DNA of 50,318 nt from contig CAKUPP010000007.1 of assembly GCA_934675165.1 (NCBI GenBank), forward strand, positions 1-50,318, given 5' to 3'. The translations under genes and the position numbers were made by a program. The notes beneath the pieces are model-generated. The model saw nothing but the letters and a program-made list of their open reading frames with translations, ran no database searches and was not told the origin of the DNA. Shown here in pieces: positions 25,306 to 34,703 of this stretch (its first letter is position 1; every line of letters starts with the position of its first letter). The DNA is from an uncultured Eubacteriales bacterium (GTDB lineage: Bacteria > Bacillota > Clostridia > Oscillospirales > Acutalibacteraceae).

Positions 25306-26148
25306 ATGGGAATAAAATTTGTAAAGATGCATGGCTGTGGAAATGATTATGTTTATATAAATTGTTTTGATCAAAATGTAATTGATCCGGAAAATTTAAG
25401 CATTTTATTATCAGACAGGCGTTATGGAATTGGCGGAGATGGAATAATTCTTATAAATCCATCTAATAAAGCGGATGCTTTTATGAGAATTTTTAATAAA
25501 GATGGAAGCGAAGGGAAAATGTGTGGCAACGGAATACGCTGTGTTGCCAAATATTTGTATGATGTTGGAATTTCAAAAGATTTAAAAAATATAAAAATAG
25601 AAACTCTTAGTGGAGTTAAGACTGTAGAAATTTTAGAAAATATAGGAAATAAAGCACTGGTTCGAGTGGACATGGGGATTGCAGAGCTTGATCCTCTCAA
25701 AGTGCCTGTAATATCATCAGAGGAAAAAGTTATAAACCAGCCTATAACGGTTAATGGAGGTGTTTATAACATTACATGTGTTTCCATGGGTAATCCGCAC
25801 GCTGTTATGTTTTTTGAGGAAATTTATTCTGTAAATATTAAAGAAATTGGTTCAAAACTTTCAGCTAATAGGATGTTTCCAGACGGTGTAAATGTAGAAT
25901 TTGTTAGTGTTTGTGATGAATCCAATATAGAGATGCGTGTTTGGGAAAGAGGAAGTGGAGAAACGCTTGCATGTGGAAGTGGCGCGTGCGCAGCTGTGGT
26001 TGCAGCAGTAGAAAATGGTTTATGTAAGAAAAATGAAGATATAACAGTAAATCTAAGAGGTGGAAAATTAGTTGTAGATTATTCTGAAAATGGAGTGTTT
26101 ATGACGGGAAATGCAGTTAAAGTTTTTGAAGGAGAAGTGGAATTATGA
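25306..26148 (+). CDS. dapF: Diaminopimelate epimerase
   Basis: 280 residues. Converts LL- to meso-diaminopimelate for peptidoglycan and lysine. The two catalytic cysteines are visible: C73 in MCGNGIRC and C223 in LACGSGACA. MHGCGNDYVY near the N-terminus is typical. ATG 25306 follows AGGAGG. Its stop overlaps the pyrG start by 4 bp, and dapL lies just after pyrG, so the last two steps of DAP synthesis flank CTP synthase. Confidence 0.97.
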   Translation: MGIKFVKMHGCGNDYVYINCFDQNVIDPENLSILLSDRRYGIGGDGIILINPSNKADAFMRIFNKDGSEGKMCGNGIRCVAKYLYDVGISKDLKNIKIETLSGVKTVEILENIGNKALVRVDMGIAELDPLKVPVISSEEKVINQPITVNGGVYNITCVSMGNPHAVMFFEEIYSVNIKEIGSKLSANRMFPDGVNVEFVSVCDESNIEMRVWERGSGETLACGSGACAAVVAAVENGLCKKNEDITVNLRGGKLVVDYSENGVFMTGNAVKVFEGEVEL

Positions 26149-27740
26149 TAAAGTATGTTTTTGTAACTGGTGGTGTAGTATCTGGTCTTGGTAAAGGTAT
26201 AACCGCAGCGTCTTTGGGAAGGTTGTTAAAATCAAGAGGCCTTAAAGTAATGGCTCAAAAGTTGGATCCATATATAAATGTTGATCCAGGCACTATGAGT
26301 CCTTATCAACATGGTGAAGTTTTTGTAACAGAAGATGGAGCAGAAACTGATTTGGATTTGGGTCATTATGAAAGATTTATTGATGAAAATTTGAATAAAT
26401 ATTCTAATCTTACAACTGGAAAAGTTTATTGGAATGTTCTCCAAAAAGAAAGACGGGGCGAGTACTTGGGTGAAACAATTCAAGTAATTCCACATATAAC
26501 GAATGAAATAAAAAAATTTATCTATTCTGTGGGCAAAAAATCAAATGCAGATGTAGTTATTACAGAGATTGGAGGAACAACGGGGGATATTGAAAGTCAA
26601 CCATTTTTAGAAGCTATTCGTCAAGTAGCTTCAGAAGTTGGAAAAGATAGTTGTGTGTTCATACACGTTACTCTGATTCCGTACATTGCAAGTTCTGGCG
26701 AATACAAATCAAAGCCTACGCAACATTCTGTAAAAGAGCTTCGTTCATTGGGGATAAATCCTGATATTATTGTGACTCGTTGTGATGTTCCAGTAGGGAA
26801 AACAATAAGGGAAAAAATTTCTCTATTTTGTAATGTAGAGCCTGATTGTGTCATAGAAAATGTTAATGTTTCATCTCTTTATCATGCGCCGACAATGCTT
26901 GAAAAAAGTAATTTTTCAGATATAGTGTGTAGAAAATTGCATTTAAATTGTTTAAAGCCAAATATGAATGGATGGAATGAAATGCTCAGCAGAATTGATA
27001 ACAGAACTAAAAAGGCTAAAATTGCCCTGGTAGGTAAATATGTAAAACTTCATGATGCTTATCTTTCTGTTGCTGAAGCGTTAAATCACGGTGGGTGTGA
27101 AACAGATACTGAAGTGGAAATAAAGTGGGTAGATTCAGAAATTATCACACAGTATACGGTTGATGAGCAGTTGGGAGATTGTGATGGTGTACTTGTTCCT
27201 GGAGGCTTTGGTGGACGTGGTGTTGAGGGCAAGCTTGAGGCTGCGAAATTTGCACGTGAAAATAATATCCCGTACTTAGGGATATGTCTTGGGATGCAGT
27301 CAGCAGTCATTGAGTTTGCGCGAAATGTTTTGAAGTTTAGTGATGCAAATTCAGAAGAATTTGATAGTGCTGCCAAATATCACGTGATTCATTTAATGAA
27401 TGATCAAAAAGATAAAACAGAAAAAGGTGGAACTATGCGTTTGGGTGCGTACCCGTGCAGTATAAAACCTGGGTCAGTGATGTTTAGAGCCTATAATGAT
27501 ACAGAAGCATTTGAACGTCACAGACATAGATATGAATTCAATAATGATTATCGAGATGAATTTGAAAAAAATGGTATGAAAATAACAGGTGTGTCCCCTA
27601 ATGGTATTTTGGTTGAAGCGGTCGAAATTCCAGATCATAAATTTTTTGTAGGGGTTCAGTATCATCCTGAATTCAAGAGTAGACCAAATAGAGCTCATCC
27701 TCTTTTTAGAGAATTTGTTAAAGCTGCAAGTCATAAATAA
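26145..27740 (+). CDS. pyrG: CTP synthase
   Basis: 531 residues. Makes CTP from UTP with glutamine as nitrogen donor. Amidoligase domain: FVTGGVVSGLGKGITAASLG, QKLDPYINVDPGTM, EIGGTTGDIES. Glutaminase domain: nucleophile in GICLGMQ and the catalytic H/E in VGVQYHPEFKSRP. Full length. No pyrG-type G-run attenuator was seen, as expected for an internal operon gene: ATG overlaps the dapF stop. Confidence 0.97.
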   Translation: MIKYVFVTGGVVSGLGKGITAASLGRLLKSRGLKVMAQKLDPYINVDPGTMSPYQHGEVFVTEDGAETDLDLGHYERFIDENLNKYSNLTTGKVYWNVLQKERRGEYLGETIQVIPHITNEIKKFIYSVGKKSNADVVITEIGGTTGDIESQPFLEAIRQVASEVGKDSCVFIHVTLIPYIASSGEYKSKPTQHSVKELRSLGINPDIIVTRCDVPVGKTIREKISLFCNVEPDCVIENVNVSSLYHAPTMLEKSNFSDIVCRKLHLNCLKPNMNGWNEMLSRIDNRTKKAKIALVGKYVKLHDAYLSVAEALNHGGCETDTEVEIKWVDSEIITQYTVDEQLGDCDGVLVPGGFGGRGVEGKLEAAKFARENNIPYLGICLGMQSAVIEFARNVLKFSDANSEEFDSAAKYHVIHLMNDQKDKTEKGGTMRLGAYPCSIKPGSVMFRAYNDTEAFERHRHRYEFNNDYRDEFEKNGMKITGVSPNGILVEAVEIPDHKFFVGVQYHPEFKSRPNRAHPLFREFVKAASHK

Positions 27741-27759
27741 TGTTGTAGGAGGGTTCGAT

Positions 27760-28944
27760 GTGGTTAAACTGAATAGCAATTTTAATAATCTTAAAAAAAA
27801 CTACCTTTTTGTGGAAATGGATAATAGAACTAAAAAATTTAAATCAGACCATTCTGATATTAAAGTGATAAATCTTGGTATTGGTGATGTAACTTTTCCA
27901 CTTTGTGAAGCGGTCACTGTGGCTATGCATGATGCTGTTGATAAAATGAGTAATGCGAAAACTTTTAAAGGGTATGGACCTTATGAAGGGTATGAATTTT
28001 TGAGGAAGGCTATATCTGATCATTATAAAAAGTTTGGAGTAAAAATCGACGCATCTGAAATTTATGTTTCAGATGGTGCCAAGAGTGATACGGCCAATAT
28101 TCAGGATATATTTTCTGGCAGCGGGGATGTTTTAATTTCCAATCCAACATATCCTGCGTATGTAGATAGTAGTATAATTCGTGGTAAAAATATTTTGTAT
28201 ATTGACGCAAATGAAGAAAATAAATTTCTTCCAGAACCGGACTACAGTATAAACGCGGATTTAATTTATTTATGTTCTCCGAATAATCCAACAGGAGCTG
28301 TGTATAATAAAAGCGAATTAAAAAAATGGGTTGATTATGCAATTTTCAAAAATTCTTTGATTCTTTTTGATGCAGCGTATGAAGCTTTTATTGAGGATAA
28401 AGAATTGCCGCACAGCATATTTGAAGTCGATGGCGCAAAGCAGTGTGCTATAGAAATTTGTTCTTTTTCAAAAAATGCTGGATTTACGGGAGTCAGATGT
28501 GGCTATATGGTAATACCAAATGAGCTTACAATTGAAGGTAAAAAAGTAGGAGAAATGTGGATGAGACGACAAGCGATAAAGTTTAACGGTACGTCTTACA
28601 TTACTCAGTGTGGAGCAGCTGCTGTATTTTCTGATGAAGGTCAATCGCAAATAAAAAAATATATAGATTTTTATAAAGAGAATGCGAAAATATTTTTGTC
28701 TGTACTTGAGGATATGAATATTTGGCATGTTGGAGGTAAAAATTCTCCATATATTTGGTTCAAGTGTCCGAGAAATATGGGCTCTTGGGACTTTTTTGAT
28801 TTTCTTTTAAAAGAGGCTAATTTAGTTGGAACTCCTGGTGTAGGATTTGGAAATAACGGTGAAGGATTTTTCCGTTTATCTGCATTTGGAAGTAGAGAAG
28901 ATATAAATGAGGCTGCCAAAAGGTTTAGTACATTAAAATTTTAA
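27760..28944 (+). CDS. dapL: LL-diaminopimelate aminotransferase
   Basis: 394 residues from GTG 27760, 7 nt after AGGAGG (27747-27752); the open frame begins earlier inside pyrG. PLP fold-type I: LGIGDVTFPL, GYGPYEGYEFLRKAI, VSDGAKSD, SNPTYPAYVDS, CSPNNPTGAVY, and the PLP lysine in SFSKNAGFTGVRCGY. It converts tetrahydrodipicolinate directly to LL-DAP, so this organism uses the short aminotransferase route, common in some Clostridia. Works directly upstream of DapF. Confidence 0.95.
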   Translation: MVKLNSNFNNLKKNYLFVEMDNRTKKFKSDHSDIKVINLGIGDVTFPLCEAVTVAMHDAVDKMSNAKTFKGYGPYEGYEFLRKAISDHYKKFGVKIDASEIYVSDGAKSDTANIQDIFSGSGDVLISNPTYPAYVDSSIIRGKNILYIDANEENKFLPEPDYSINADLIYLCSPNNPTGAVYNKSELKKWVDYAIFKNSLILFDAAYEAFIEDKELPHSIFEVDGAKQCAIEICSFSKNAGFTGVRCGYMVIPNELTIEGKKVGEMWMRRQAIKFNGTSYITQCGAAAVFSDEGQSQIKKYIDFYKENAKIFLSVLEDMNIWHVGGKNSPYIWFKCPRNMGSWDFFDFLLKEANLVGTPGVGFGNNGEGFFRLSAFGSREDINEAAKRFSTLKF

Positions 28945-28964
28945 AGAAGAAAGAAGGAAAAATT

Positions 28965-30032
28965 GTGGCATTTGATAAAAATAAAGCATTGGAAACAGCT
29001 TTAGGACAAATTGAAAAACAGTTTGGAAAAGGTGCAGTAATGAGGCTCGGCGGTAGCGAGTCTATGCATGTTGATGCAATTTCAACAGGTTCTTTAACGC
29101 TTGATATAGCACTTGGAATAGGTGGATTACCGAGAGGGCGTATTATAGAAATATATGGTCCAGAATCATCTGGTAAAACCACATTGGCTCTTCAGTGTAT
29201 AGCTCAAGGCCAAAAAAATGGTGGAAATGCTGCATTTATAGATGTTGAGCATGCTTTGGATCCAGTATATGCAGCAAATTTGGGTGTTGACGTAGATTCT
29301 TTACTTGTGTCTCAACCGGATACTGGTGAACAAGCATTGGAAATAACAGAATCATTAGTTCGTTCTGGAGCAATTGATGTAATAGTTGTTGACTCTGTGG
29401 CAGCACTTGTTCCTAGGGCAGAAATTGAAGGCGAGATGGGGGATTCTCACGTTGGTTTACAAGCTCGATTAATGTCTCAAGCTCTTAGAAAACTCGCTGG
29501 AGCTATTTCAAAATCTAATTGTGTTGCTATTTTTATTAATCAGCTTCGTGAAAAAGTTGGCGTTATGTTTGGTAATCCTGAAGTTACACCTGGTGGTCGT
29601 GCTCTTAAATTTTATTCTTCAGTCAGAATCGATATCAGAAGAATAGAGACTTTAAAAGCTGGTGGCGAGATGATAGGTTCTAGGACTCGCGCAAAAGTTG
29701 TAAAAAATAAAATTGCTCCTCCGTTTAGGGAAGCTGAATTTGACGTTATGTATGGTCAAGGAATTTCTAGAGAAGGAGAAATTTTGGATTTGGCTGTTAA
29801 ATTGGATTTAATACAAAAGAGTGGATCGTGGTTTGCGTGTAAAGATAAAAAATTGGGGCAAGGGCGCGATAATACAAAAGAATTTTTGAGAAATAATCCT
29901 GATTTTACTGCTGATCTTGAGAAAAAAATTCGCGAATATTCCATGGCAATCTATGAAAAACCTTCTATGTCTCGAGATATAGAAGCAAAGACGTCTGTTG
30001 ATGAAAAAGATAGCGGCGAAAGCGCAGAGTAA
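28965..30032 (+). CDS. recA: Recombinase RecA
   Basis: 355 residues. Walker A GPESSGKTTLAL, VDSVAALVPRAEIEGEMGD, INQLREKVGVMFGNPE and the C-terminal domain are intact. Central enzyme of homologous recombination and SOS induction. GTG 28965 follows AGAAGGA. No clear LexA box was seen in the 20 bp between dapL and recA, so expression probably comes from the upstream genes. Its regulator recX follows 25 bp later. Confidence 0.98.
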   Translation: MAFDKNKALETALGQIEKQFGKGAVMRLGGSESMHVDAISTGSLTLDIALGIGGLPRGRIIEIYGPESSGKTTLALQCIAQGQKNGGNAAFIDVEHALDPVYAANLGVDVDSLLVSQPDTGEQALEITESLVRSGAIDVIVVDSVAALVPRAEIEGEMGDSHVGLQARLMSQALRKLAGAISKSNCVAIFINQLREKVGVMFGNPEVTPGGRALKFYSSVRIDIRRIETLKAGGEMIGSRTRAKVVKNKIAPPFREAEFDVMYGQGISREGEILDLAVKLDLIQKSGSWFACKDKKLGQGRDNTKEFLRNNPDFTADLEKKIREYSMAIYEKPSMSRDIEAKTSVDEKDSGESAE

Positions 30033-30057
30033 AATAATTTAGTTTGGAGGCATATAT

Positions 30058-30675
30058 ATGATAATTACCGGATTAAAACTATCAAAGCGAGAAAATGTAT
30101 CTATATATGCCGATAACGAATATTTAATAAGTGTGCCTGTTGAAATTTTTTCAAAAAGTGGATTTAAAAAAGGCGATTATATTGGTGAAGAGGACGTTTG
30201 TGATCTTTTTGAGAAAAAAAATAGTCATAAAGCAAAAGAAAAAGCGTTAAGGCTTCTTTCTTATCGTGCTCATTCGAAAAAAGAGTTAGAAAATAAAGTA
30301 AAAAGAGTCTCAAATGAACATTTTGCTAAAGAAGCTGTAGATAAGATGGAAAAATTGGGGCTCATAAACGATTTTTCTTTTGCACGTTCTTATGCGAAAG
30401 ATCTTTTTGAAAGAAAGTTTTATTCAATAAAACGAGTAAAATATGAACTTGGTGCTAAAGGTATTGATGGAGATATAATTGATAAAGTTATAAGTGATCT
30501 TGATCCTGATGAAGAAGCTTTTTTAAAACAAGCTTTCCAAAAGAAGTATTTTGGCAAAATAAAAAGTAGTAAAGATTTTAACCGTGCAGTTTCTTATTTT
30601 CAAAGGCTTGGATATGGGTGGAATTTGATAAAAAACGTTTTAAATTTGTTTGAAATTGAGTATGAAAATAATTAA
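30058..30675 (+). CDS. recX: RecA regulator RecX
   Basis: 205 residues, three helical repeats: LLSYRAHSKKELENKVKR, LINDFSFARSYAKDLFERK, and KYELGAKGIDGDIID. Inhibits or remodels RecA filaments. ATG 30058 follows TTGGAGG. Placement next to recA is the usual one. Confidence 0.93.
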   Translation: MIITGLKLSKRENVSIYADNEYLISVPVEIFSKSGFKKGDYIGEEDVCDLFEKKNSHKAKEKALRLLSYRAHSKKELENKVKRVSNEHFAKEAVDKMEKLGLINDFSFARSYAKDLFERKFYSIKRVKYELGAKGIDGDIIDKVISDLDPDEEAFLKQAFQKKYFGKIKSSKDFNRAVSYFQRLGYGWNLIKNVLNLFEIEYENN

Positions 30676-30709
30676 AAATATGAAATAATACAAAAAGGAA
30701 TACTTAGTT

Positions 30710-31279
30710 ATGAAAAATACAGCTAATAAACTTACTGTTTTGAGAATACTTATGGTTTTGCCAGCGACAGCTGTTTTGTTTTTTGATTTTTTTGTTTGGA
30801 GATGGGTAATTTCATTTTTGCTTTTTTTAAGTGCATCTTATACGGATCATCTTGATGGAAAACTAGCAAGAAAGAATAATCAAATCACTAACTTTGGTAA
30901 AATAATGGATCCACTTGCAGATAAAATGTTGGTAATGTCTCTTTTTATTTGTTTTTCTGGTAAGGGAATTATATCAGCATTTCCAGTGATTTTGATGGTG
31001 TGTAGAGAATTTTTAATTACGGCTCTAAGGCTCTTGAGTATTGAAAATGGCGGTAATGTTATATCTGCCAACGTTTTAGGTAAACTAAAAACTGTGATTC
31101 AAATGTCTACCATAGGTGTTATTATGATATCCGAAGCTTACATAGAAATAACTCACTGTGATTTGGTTTTTTTTAGTCGAATTTATGAGATTTTAATTTG
31201 GTTGTGTGCTTTGGTTACTGTAGTTTCAGGAATAGAGTATGTGATAGAAAATTATAAAAATATAAATTTGAATAAATGA
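30710..31279 (+). CDS. pgsA: CDP-diacylglycerol-glycerol-3-phosphate 3-phosphatidyltransferase
   Basis: 189 residues, polytopic membrane enzyme that makes phosphatidylglycerol phosphate. CDP-alcohol phosphotransferase motif D-x2-DG-x2-AR-x8-G-x3-D-x3-D is present from TDHLDGKLARK to FGKIMDPLADK. NKLTVLRIL at the N-terminus is typical. ATG 30710 follows AAAGGA. Ends 16 bp before cysS. Confidence 0.95.
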   Translation: MKNTANKLTVLRILMVLPATAVLFFDFFVWRWVISFLLFLSASYTDHLDGKLARKNNQITNFGKIMDPLADKMLVMSLFICFSGKGIISAFPVILMVCREFLITALRLLSIENGGNVISANVLGKLKTVIQMSTIGVIMISEAYIEITHCDLVFFSRIYEILIWLCALVTVVSGIEYVIENYKNINLNK

Positions 31280-31295
31280 TACAAGGAGATATATT

Positions 31296-32696
31296 ATGAA
31301 AATTTATAATACTTTCACCGGACAGAAAGAAGAATTTATTCCTCTAGAAAAAGATAAAGTAAAAATCTATTCTTGTGGACCTACGGTGTATAATTATATA
31401 CACATAGGTAATGCTAGACCTTTGTGCGTGTTTGATGTTTTGAGAAGATTTTTGGAATATACGGGGTACAAAGTAAAGTTTGTTCAGAATTTTACTGACG
31501 TTGATGATAAAATAATAAAAAAAGCAAATGAAGAAAAAACAGATTTTATTTCTGTAGCTGAAAAATATATAAAAGAATATAAAATTGATGCACGTGGTCT
31601 GAACATAAGAGAAGCAGATATTCACCCGAGGGCAACTGAAAATATTGATGAAATAATAAATATAATATCAATTTTGATTGAAAAAGGATTTGCATACGTT
31701 ATTGATAATGGCGACGTTTACTTTAAAACACGTTCATTTAAAGATTATGGAAGATTATCTAATCAAACTATTGACGATTTGCAGGCGGGAGCACGTATAC
31801 AAGTAGATGAATCCAAGCAAGATCCGCTTGATTTTGCTCTTTGGAAATCTGCAAAGCCTGGCGAGCCGTTTTGGCAGAGTCCCTGGGGTCAAGGCAGGCC
31901 TGGGTGGCATATAGAGTGCTCAGCCATGGCAAGTAAATATTTGGGAAAAACTATTGATATTCACTGTGGAGGTCAAGACCTTATATTTCCGCATCATGAA
32001 AATGAAATTGCGCAAAGTGAATGTTGTTTTGGAGTAAAGTTTTCAAATTATTGGGTTCATAATGGATATATAAATGTGAATAGTAAAAAAATGTCAAAAT
32101 CTTTAGGCAATTTTTTTACTGTAAGAGATGTTGCTCAAAAATATGGTTATGAGGTAATAAGATACCTAATGATTTCTTCGCATTACAAGAATCCAATAAA
32201 TTATAGTGAGGAAATATTGTTACAATGTGTTTCGGCTTTGGATAGACTTTATAATTTTAGAGATAACATTGATTTTGCTATTGATAATTGTAAAAATTCG
32301 GTTTCGGAAAACGCTTTGAATTTTGATGGTTACAAACAGAGATTTATTGACGCAATGAATGATGACTTAAACACTGCAGAAGCTATAGGTGTTATTTTTG
32401 AGTTGGTAAGAGATGTAAACTTAAATATTTTAAATTCAAGTGATACTACTTTATCTACTTTAAAAGATATAAAAAGTCTATTAAATGAATTTACTGGCGT
32501 TTTAGGATTACTCTATGAACGTGGTAATAATTCAAGCAGCGAAGTGGATGAAAAAGTAAAAAATTTAATAAAAATGCGTGAAGAAGCAAGGAAAGAAAAA
32601 AATTGGAAACGTGCTGATGAAATAAGAGATGAACTCAGTATGATTGGAGTTGTAATAGAAGATACTTTGCAAGGGACCAAATATACTTTCAAGTAG
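31296..32696 (+). CDS. cysS: Cysteinyl-tRNA synthetase
   Basis: 466 residues, class I synthetase. HIGNARPLCVFDVL (HIGH motif), SCGPTVYNY, the zinc-site blocks HIECSAMAS and HCGGQDLIFPHHENE, and KKMSKSLGN (KMSKS). ATG 31296 follows AAGGAG. Full length. With several Cys-rich products in the window, supply of charged tRNA-Cys matters, but no special regulation is visible. Confidence 0.98.
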   Translation: MKIYNTFTGQKEEFIPLEKDKVKIYSCGPTVYNYIHIGNARPLCVFDVLRRFLEYTGYKVKFVQNFTDVDDKIIKKANEEKTDFISVAEKYIKEYKIDARGLNIREADIHPRATENIDEIINIISILIEKGFAYVIDNGDVYFKTRSFKDYGRLSNQTIDDLQAGARIQVDESKQDPLDFALWKSAKPGEPFWQSPWGQGRPGWHIECSAMASKYLGKTIDIHCGGQDLIFPHHENEIAQSECCFGVKFSNYWVHNGYINVNSKKMSKSLGNFFTVRDVAQKYGYEVIRYLMISSHYKNPINYSEEILLQCVSALDRLYNFRDNIDFAIDNCKNSVSENALNFDGYKQRFIDAMNDDLNTAEAIGVIFELVRDVNLNILNSSDTTLSTLKDIKSLLNEFTGVLGLLYERGNNSSSEVDEKVKNLIKMREEARKEKNWKRADEIRDELSMIGVVIEDTLQGTKYTFK

Positions 32697-32709
32697 AAAG
32701 GTGGTATAA

Positions 32710-32725
32710 GGCAAGCAAGCTTGCC
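32710..32725 (+). promoter_or_regulatory. Palindromic hairpin between ribosome binding site and potA start
   Basis: GGCAAGC (32710-32716), AA, GCTTGCC (32719-32725): a 7-bp GC-rich stem in AT-rich DNA. The AAAGGTGG site at 32697-32704 is about 30 nt from ATG 32735; folding the hairpin would shorten the distance to about 14 nt. It may tune potA translation or be an operator; both are guesses. Confidence 0.35.
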
Positions 32726-32734
32726 GCTCAAATC

Positions 32735-33868
32735 ATGGATAATTCAATAATTACACTTGATAAGATAAGTGTTTCTTTTAATAATGAAACTGTACTTAAA
32801 AATTTGAGCTTGAGCATAAAAGAAGGAGAATTTGTGACACTTCTTGGCCCTTCTGGGTGTGGTAAAACCACAACTCTTAGAATAATTGCTGGATTTTTAA
32901 CCCCAGATCGAGGCAGCGTTTTTTTTAGGAATAAAAAAATAAATAATGTTCCGGCTCACAAAAGAGCGGTAAATACAATTTTTCAAAAATATGCTTTATT
33001 TCCGCATTTGAATGTTTATGATAATGTAGCGTTTGGAATGAGAATTCAAAAGAAATCTGAGCAAGAAATAAATAAAAAAGTAATAGAAATGTTAAAAATG
33101 GTTAATTTGGATAGTTTTGCAAATAGAGATATTAACTGTCTGTCTGGAGGGCAACAACAACGTGTTGCAATTGCTCGTGCTCTTGCAAATAATCCTAAAG
33201 TGCTGTTGCTTGATGAACCTTTGGGTGCTTTGGATTTAAAACTTAGAAAAGATATGCAAACTGAATTAAAAAATATACATCAACGCACTGGGATAACATT
33301 TGTTTTAGTGACGCATGATCAAGAAGAAGCACTTTCTATGTCAGATACTGTGGTTGTAATGGATAAAGGAAGAATACAGCAAATTGGTAGCCCGCAAGAT
33401 ATTTATAATGAACCCAAAAATGCTTTTGTTGCAGATTTTATAGGTGAAAGTAATATTGTTGAAGGAACAATGATAGATGACTATAAAGTTGAAATTGCGT
33501 GTAAAGAGTTTAAATGTCTTGACAGTGGATTTGGGAAAATGGAACCAGTAGATGTTGTTATACGTCCAGAAGATATAAAGGTGACTGACCCAGAAAATGG
33601 AGATATTTCAGGGGAAGTAACCTCTGTTACGTTTAAAGGTGTGCATAATGAAGTAATAGTAGATGTAAATGGATTTAAATGGATGATTCAAACCACAGAA
33701 AGCCAAAATTTTGGAGATAGAATAGGAATGATTTTACGCCCTGATGACATTCATATAATGAAAAAATCTTCTTATTCAGACGAGGTTGGAGATTACAGTG
33801 CATTTAGTGATGAATTTTACGAAGAACAACATCCCCACAATAAAGATGTAAAGGAGGCTGTCTATTGA
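32735..33868 (+). CDS. potA: Spermidine/putrescine ABC transporter ATPase
   Basis: 377 residues. Walker A GPSGCGKTTTLR, signature LSGGQQQRVAIAR, Walker B VLLLDEPLGALD, H-loop VTHDQEEA, and a C-terminal TOBE-like regulatory domain (VVIRPEDIKVTD). Energises polyamine uptake with PotB, PotC and PotD encoded next. Starts 38 bp after cysS; no usual-distance ribosome binding site, see the hairpin at 32710. Last codons overlap potB. Confidence 0.95.
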   Translation: MDNSIITLDKISVSFNNETVLKNLSLSIKEGEFVTLLGPSGCGKTTTLRIIAGFLTPDRGSVFFRNKKINNVPAHKRAVNTIFQKYALFPHLNVYDNVAFGMRIQKKSEQEINKKVIEMLKMVNLDSFANRDINCLSGGQQQRVAIARALANNPKVLLLDEPLGALDLKLRKDMQTELKNIHQRTGITFVLVTHDQEEALSMSDTVVVMDKGRIQQIGSPQDIYNEPKNAFVADFIGESNIVEGTMIDDYKVEIACKEFKCLDSGFGKMEPVDVVIRPEDIKVTDPENGDISGEVTSVTFKGVHNEVIVDVNGFKWMIQTTESQNFGDRIGMILRPDDIHIMKKSSYSDEVGDYSAFSDEFYEEQHPHNKDVKEAVY

Positions 33869-34680
33869 AAATAAAAATTGGTTTATATCCTTACTTGTTG
33901 TGGATTGCCTTTTTTGTTATAGTTCCCATAACGATGGTTTTATTGTTTGCTTTTTCTTCGTCAAGTGGTGTGTTTACTCTGGAAAATGTAGTGTATGCTG
34001 CTAAATATTCTGCAGTTTTTGTGAGATCAATAATTTTGGGGTTAATTTCTACAGTTGTATGTTTAATTTTGGGGTACCCTATGGCTTATTGTATATCTAA
34101 AGCAAGAGCGAAATACCAAAATGTGTTCATAATGCTCTTGATGGTTCCTATGTGGACAAGTTTTTTACTTCGTACATATGCGTGGATGACTATTTTGGAG
34201 TATAACGGCCTTTTAAATAAGTTTTTTGTATTTTTGGGATTTAACCGAGTTAATATGATAAACACTCCGGGTGCAATTGTTTTGGGTATGGTATATAATT
34301 TTTTACCATATATGATTTTACCTATTTACACGGTGATTGAAAAAATTGATAAAAAAATAATTGAAGCTGCTCAGGACTTAGGTGCAAACCGGTTAAAAGT
34401 TTTTAATAAGATTATTTTTCCACTTAGTATTCCTGGAGTAATTTCTGGTGTTACAATGGTTTTTGTACCCTCTGTGAGTACTTTTGTTATATCAAAAATG
34501 CTTGGTGGAGGATCTATCCTTGTTATAGGGGATTTAATAGAAATGCAATTTTTAGGTAATTCATATAATCCACATTTGGGTTCTGCAATTTCACTTGTTC
34601 TCATGGTCATTATATTTTTATGCATGGCAATTATGAATAAATTGGAATCTGGATCTGATAAAGAGACTATTATTATGTAA
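33865..34680 (+). CDS. potB: Spermidine/putrescine ABC transporter permease PotB
   Basis: 271 residues, six predicted helices. The EAA loop EAAQDLGANRLKVFNKIIFP that contacts the ATPase is present. TTG 33865 overlaps the potA stop and lies about 8 nt after GGAGG. Forms the channel with PotC. Confidence 0.94.
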   Translation: MKIKIGLYPYLLWIAFFVIVPITMVLLFAFSSSSGVFTLENVVYAAKYSAVFVRSIILGLISTVVCLILGYPMAYCISKARAKYQNVFIMLLMVPMWTSFLLRTYAWMTILEYNGLLNKFFVFLGFNRVNMINTPGAIVLGMVYNFLPYMILPIYTVIEKIDKKIIEAAQDLGANRLKVFNKIIFPLSIPGVISGVTMVFVPSVSTFVISKMLGGGSILVIGDLIEMQFLGNSYNPHLGSAISLVLMVIIFLCMAIMNKLESGSDKETIIM

Positions 34681-34703
34681 AAAAGAGATAGGAAGTGTCA
34701 GTA

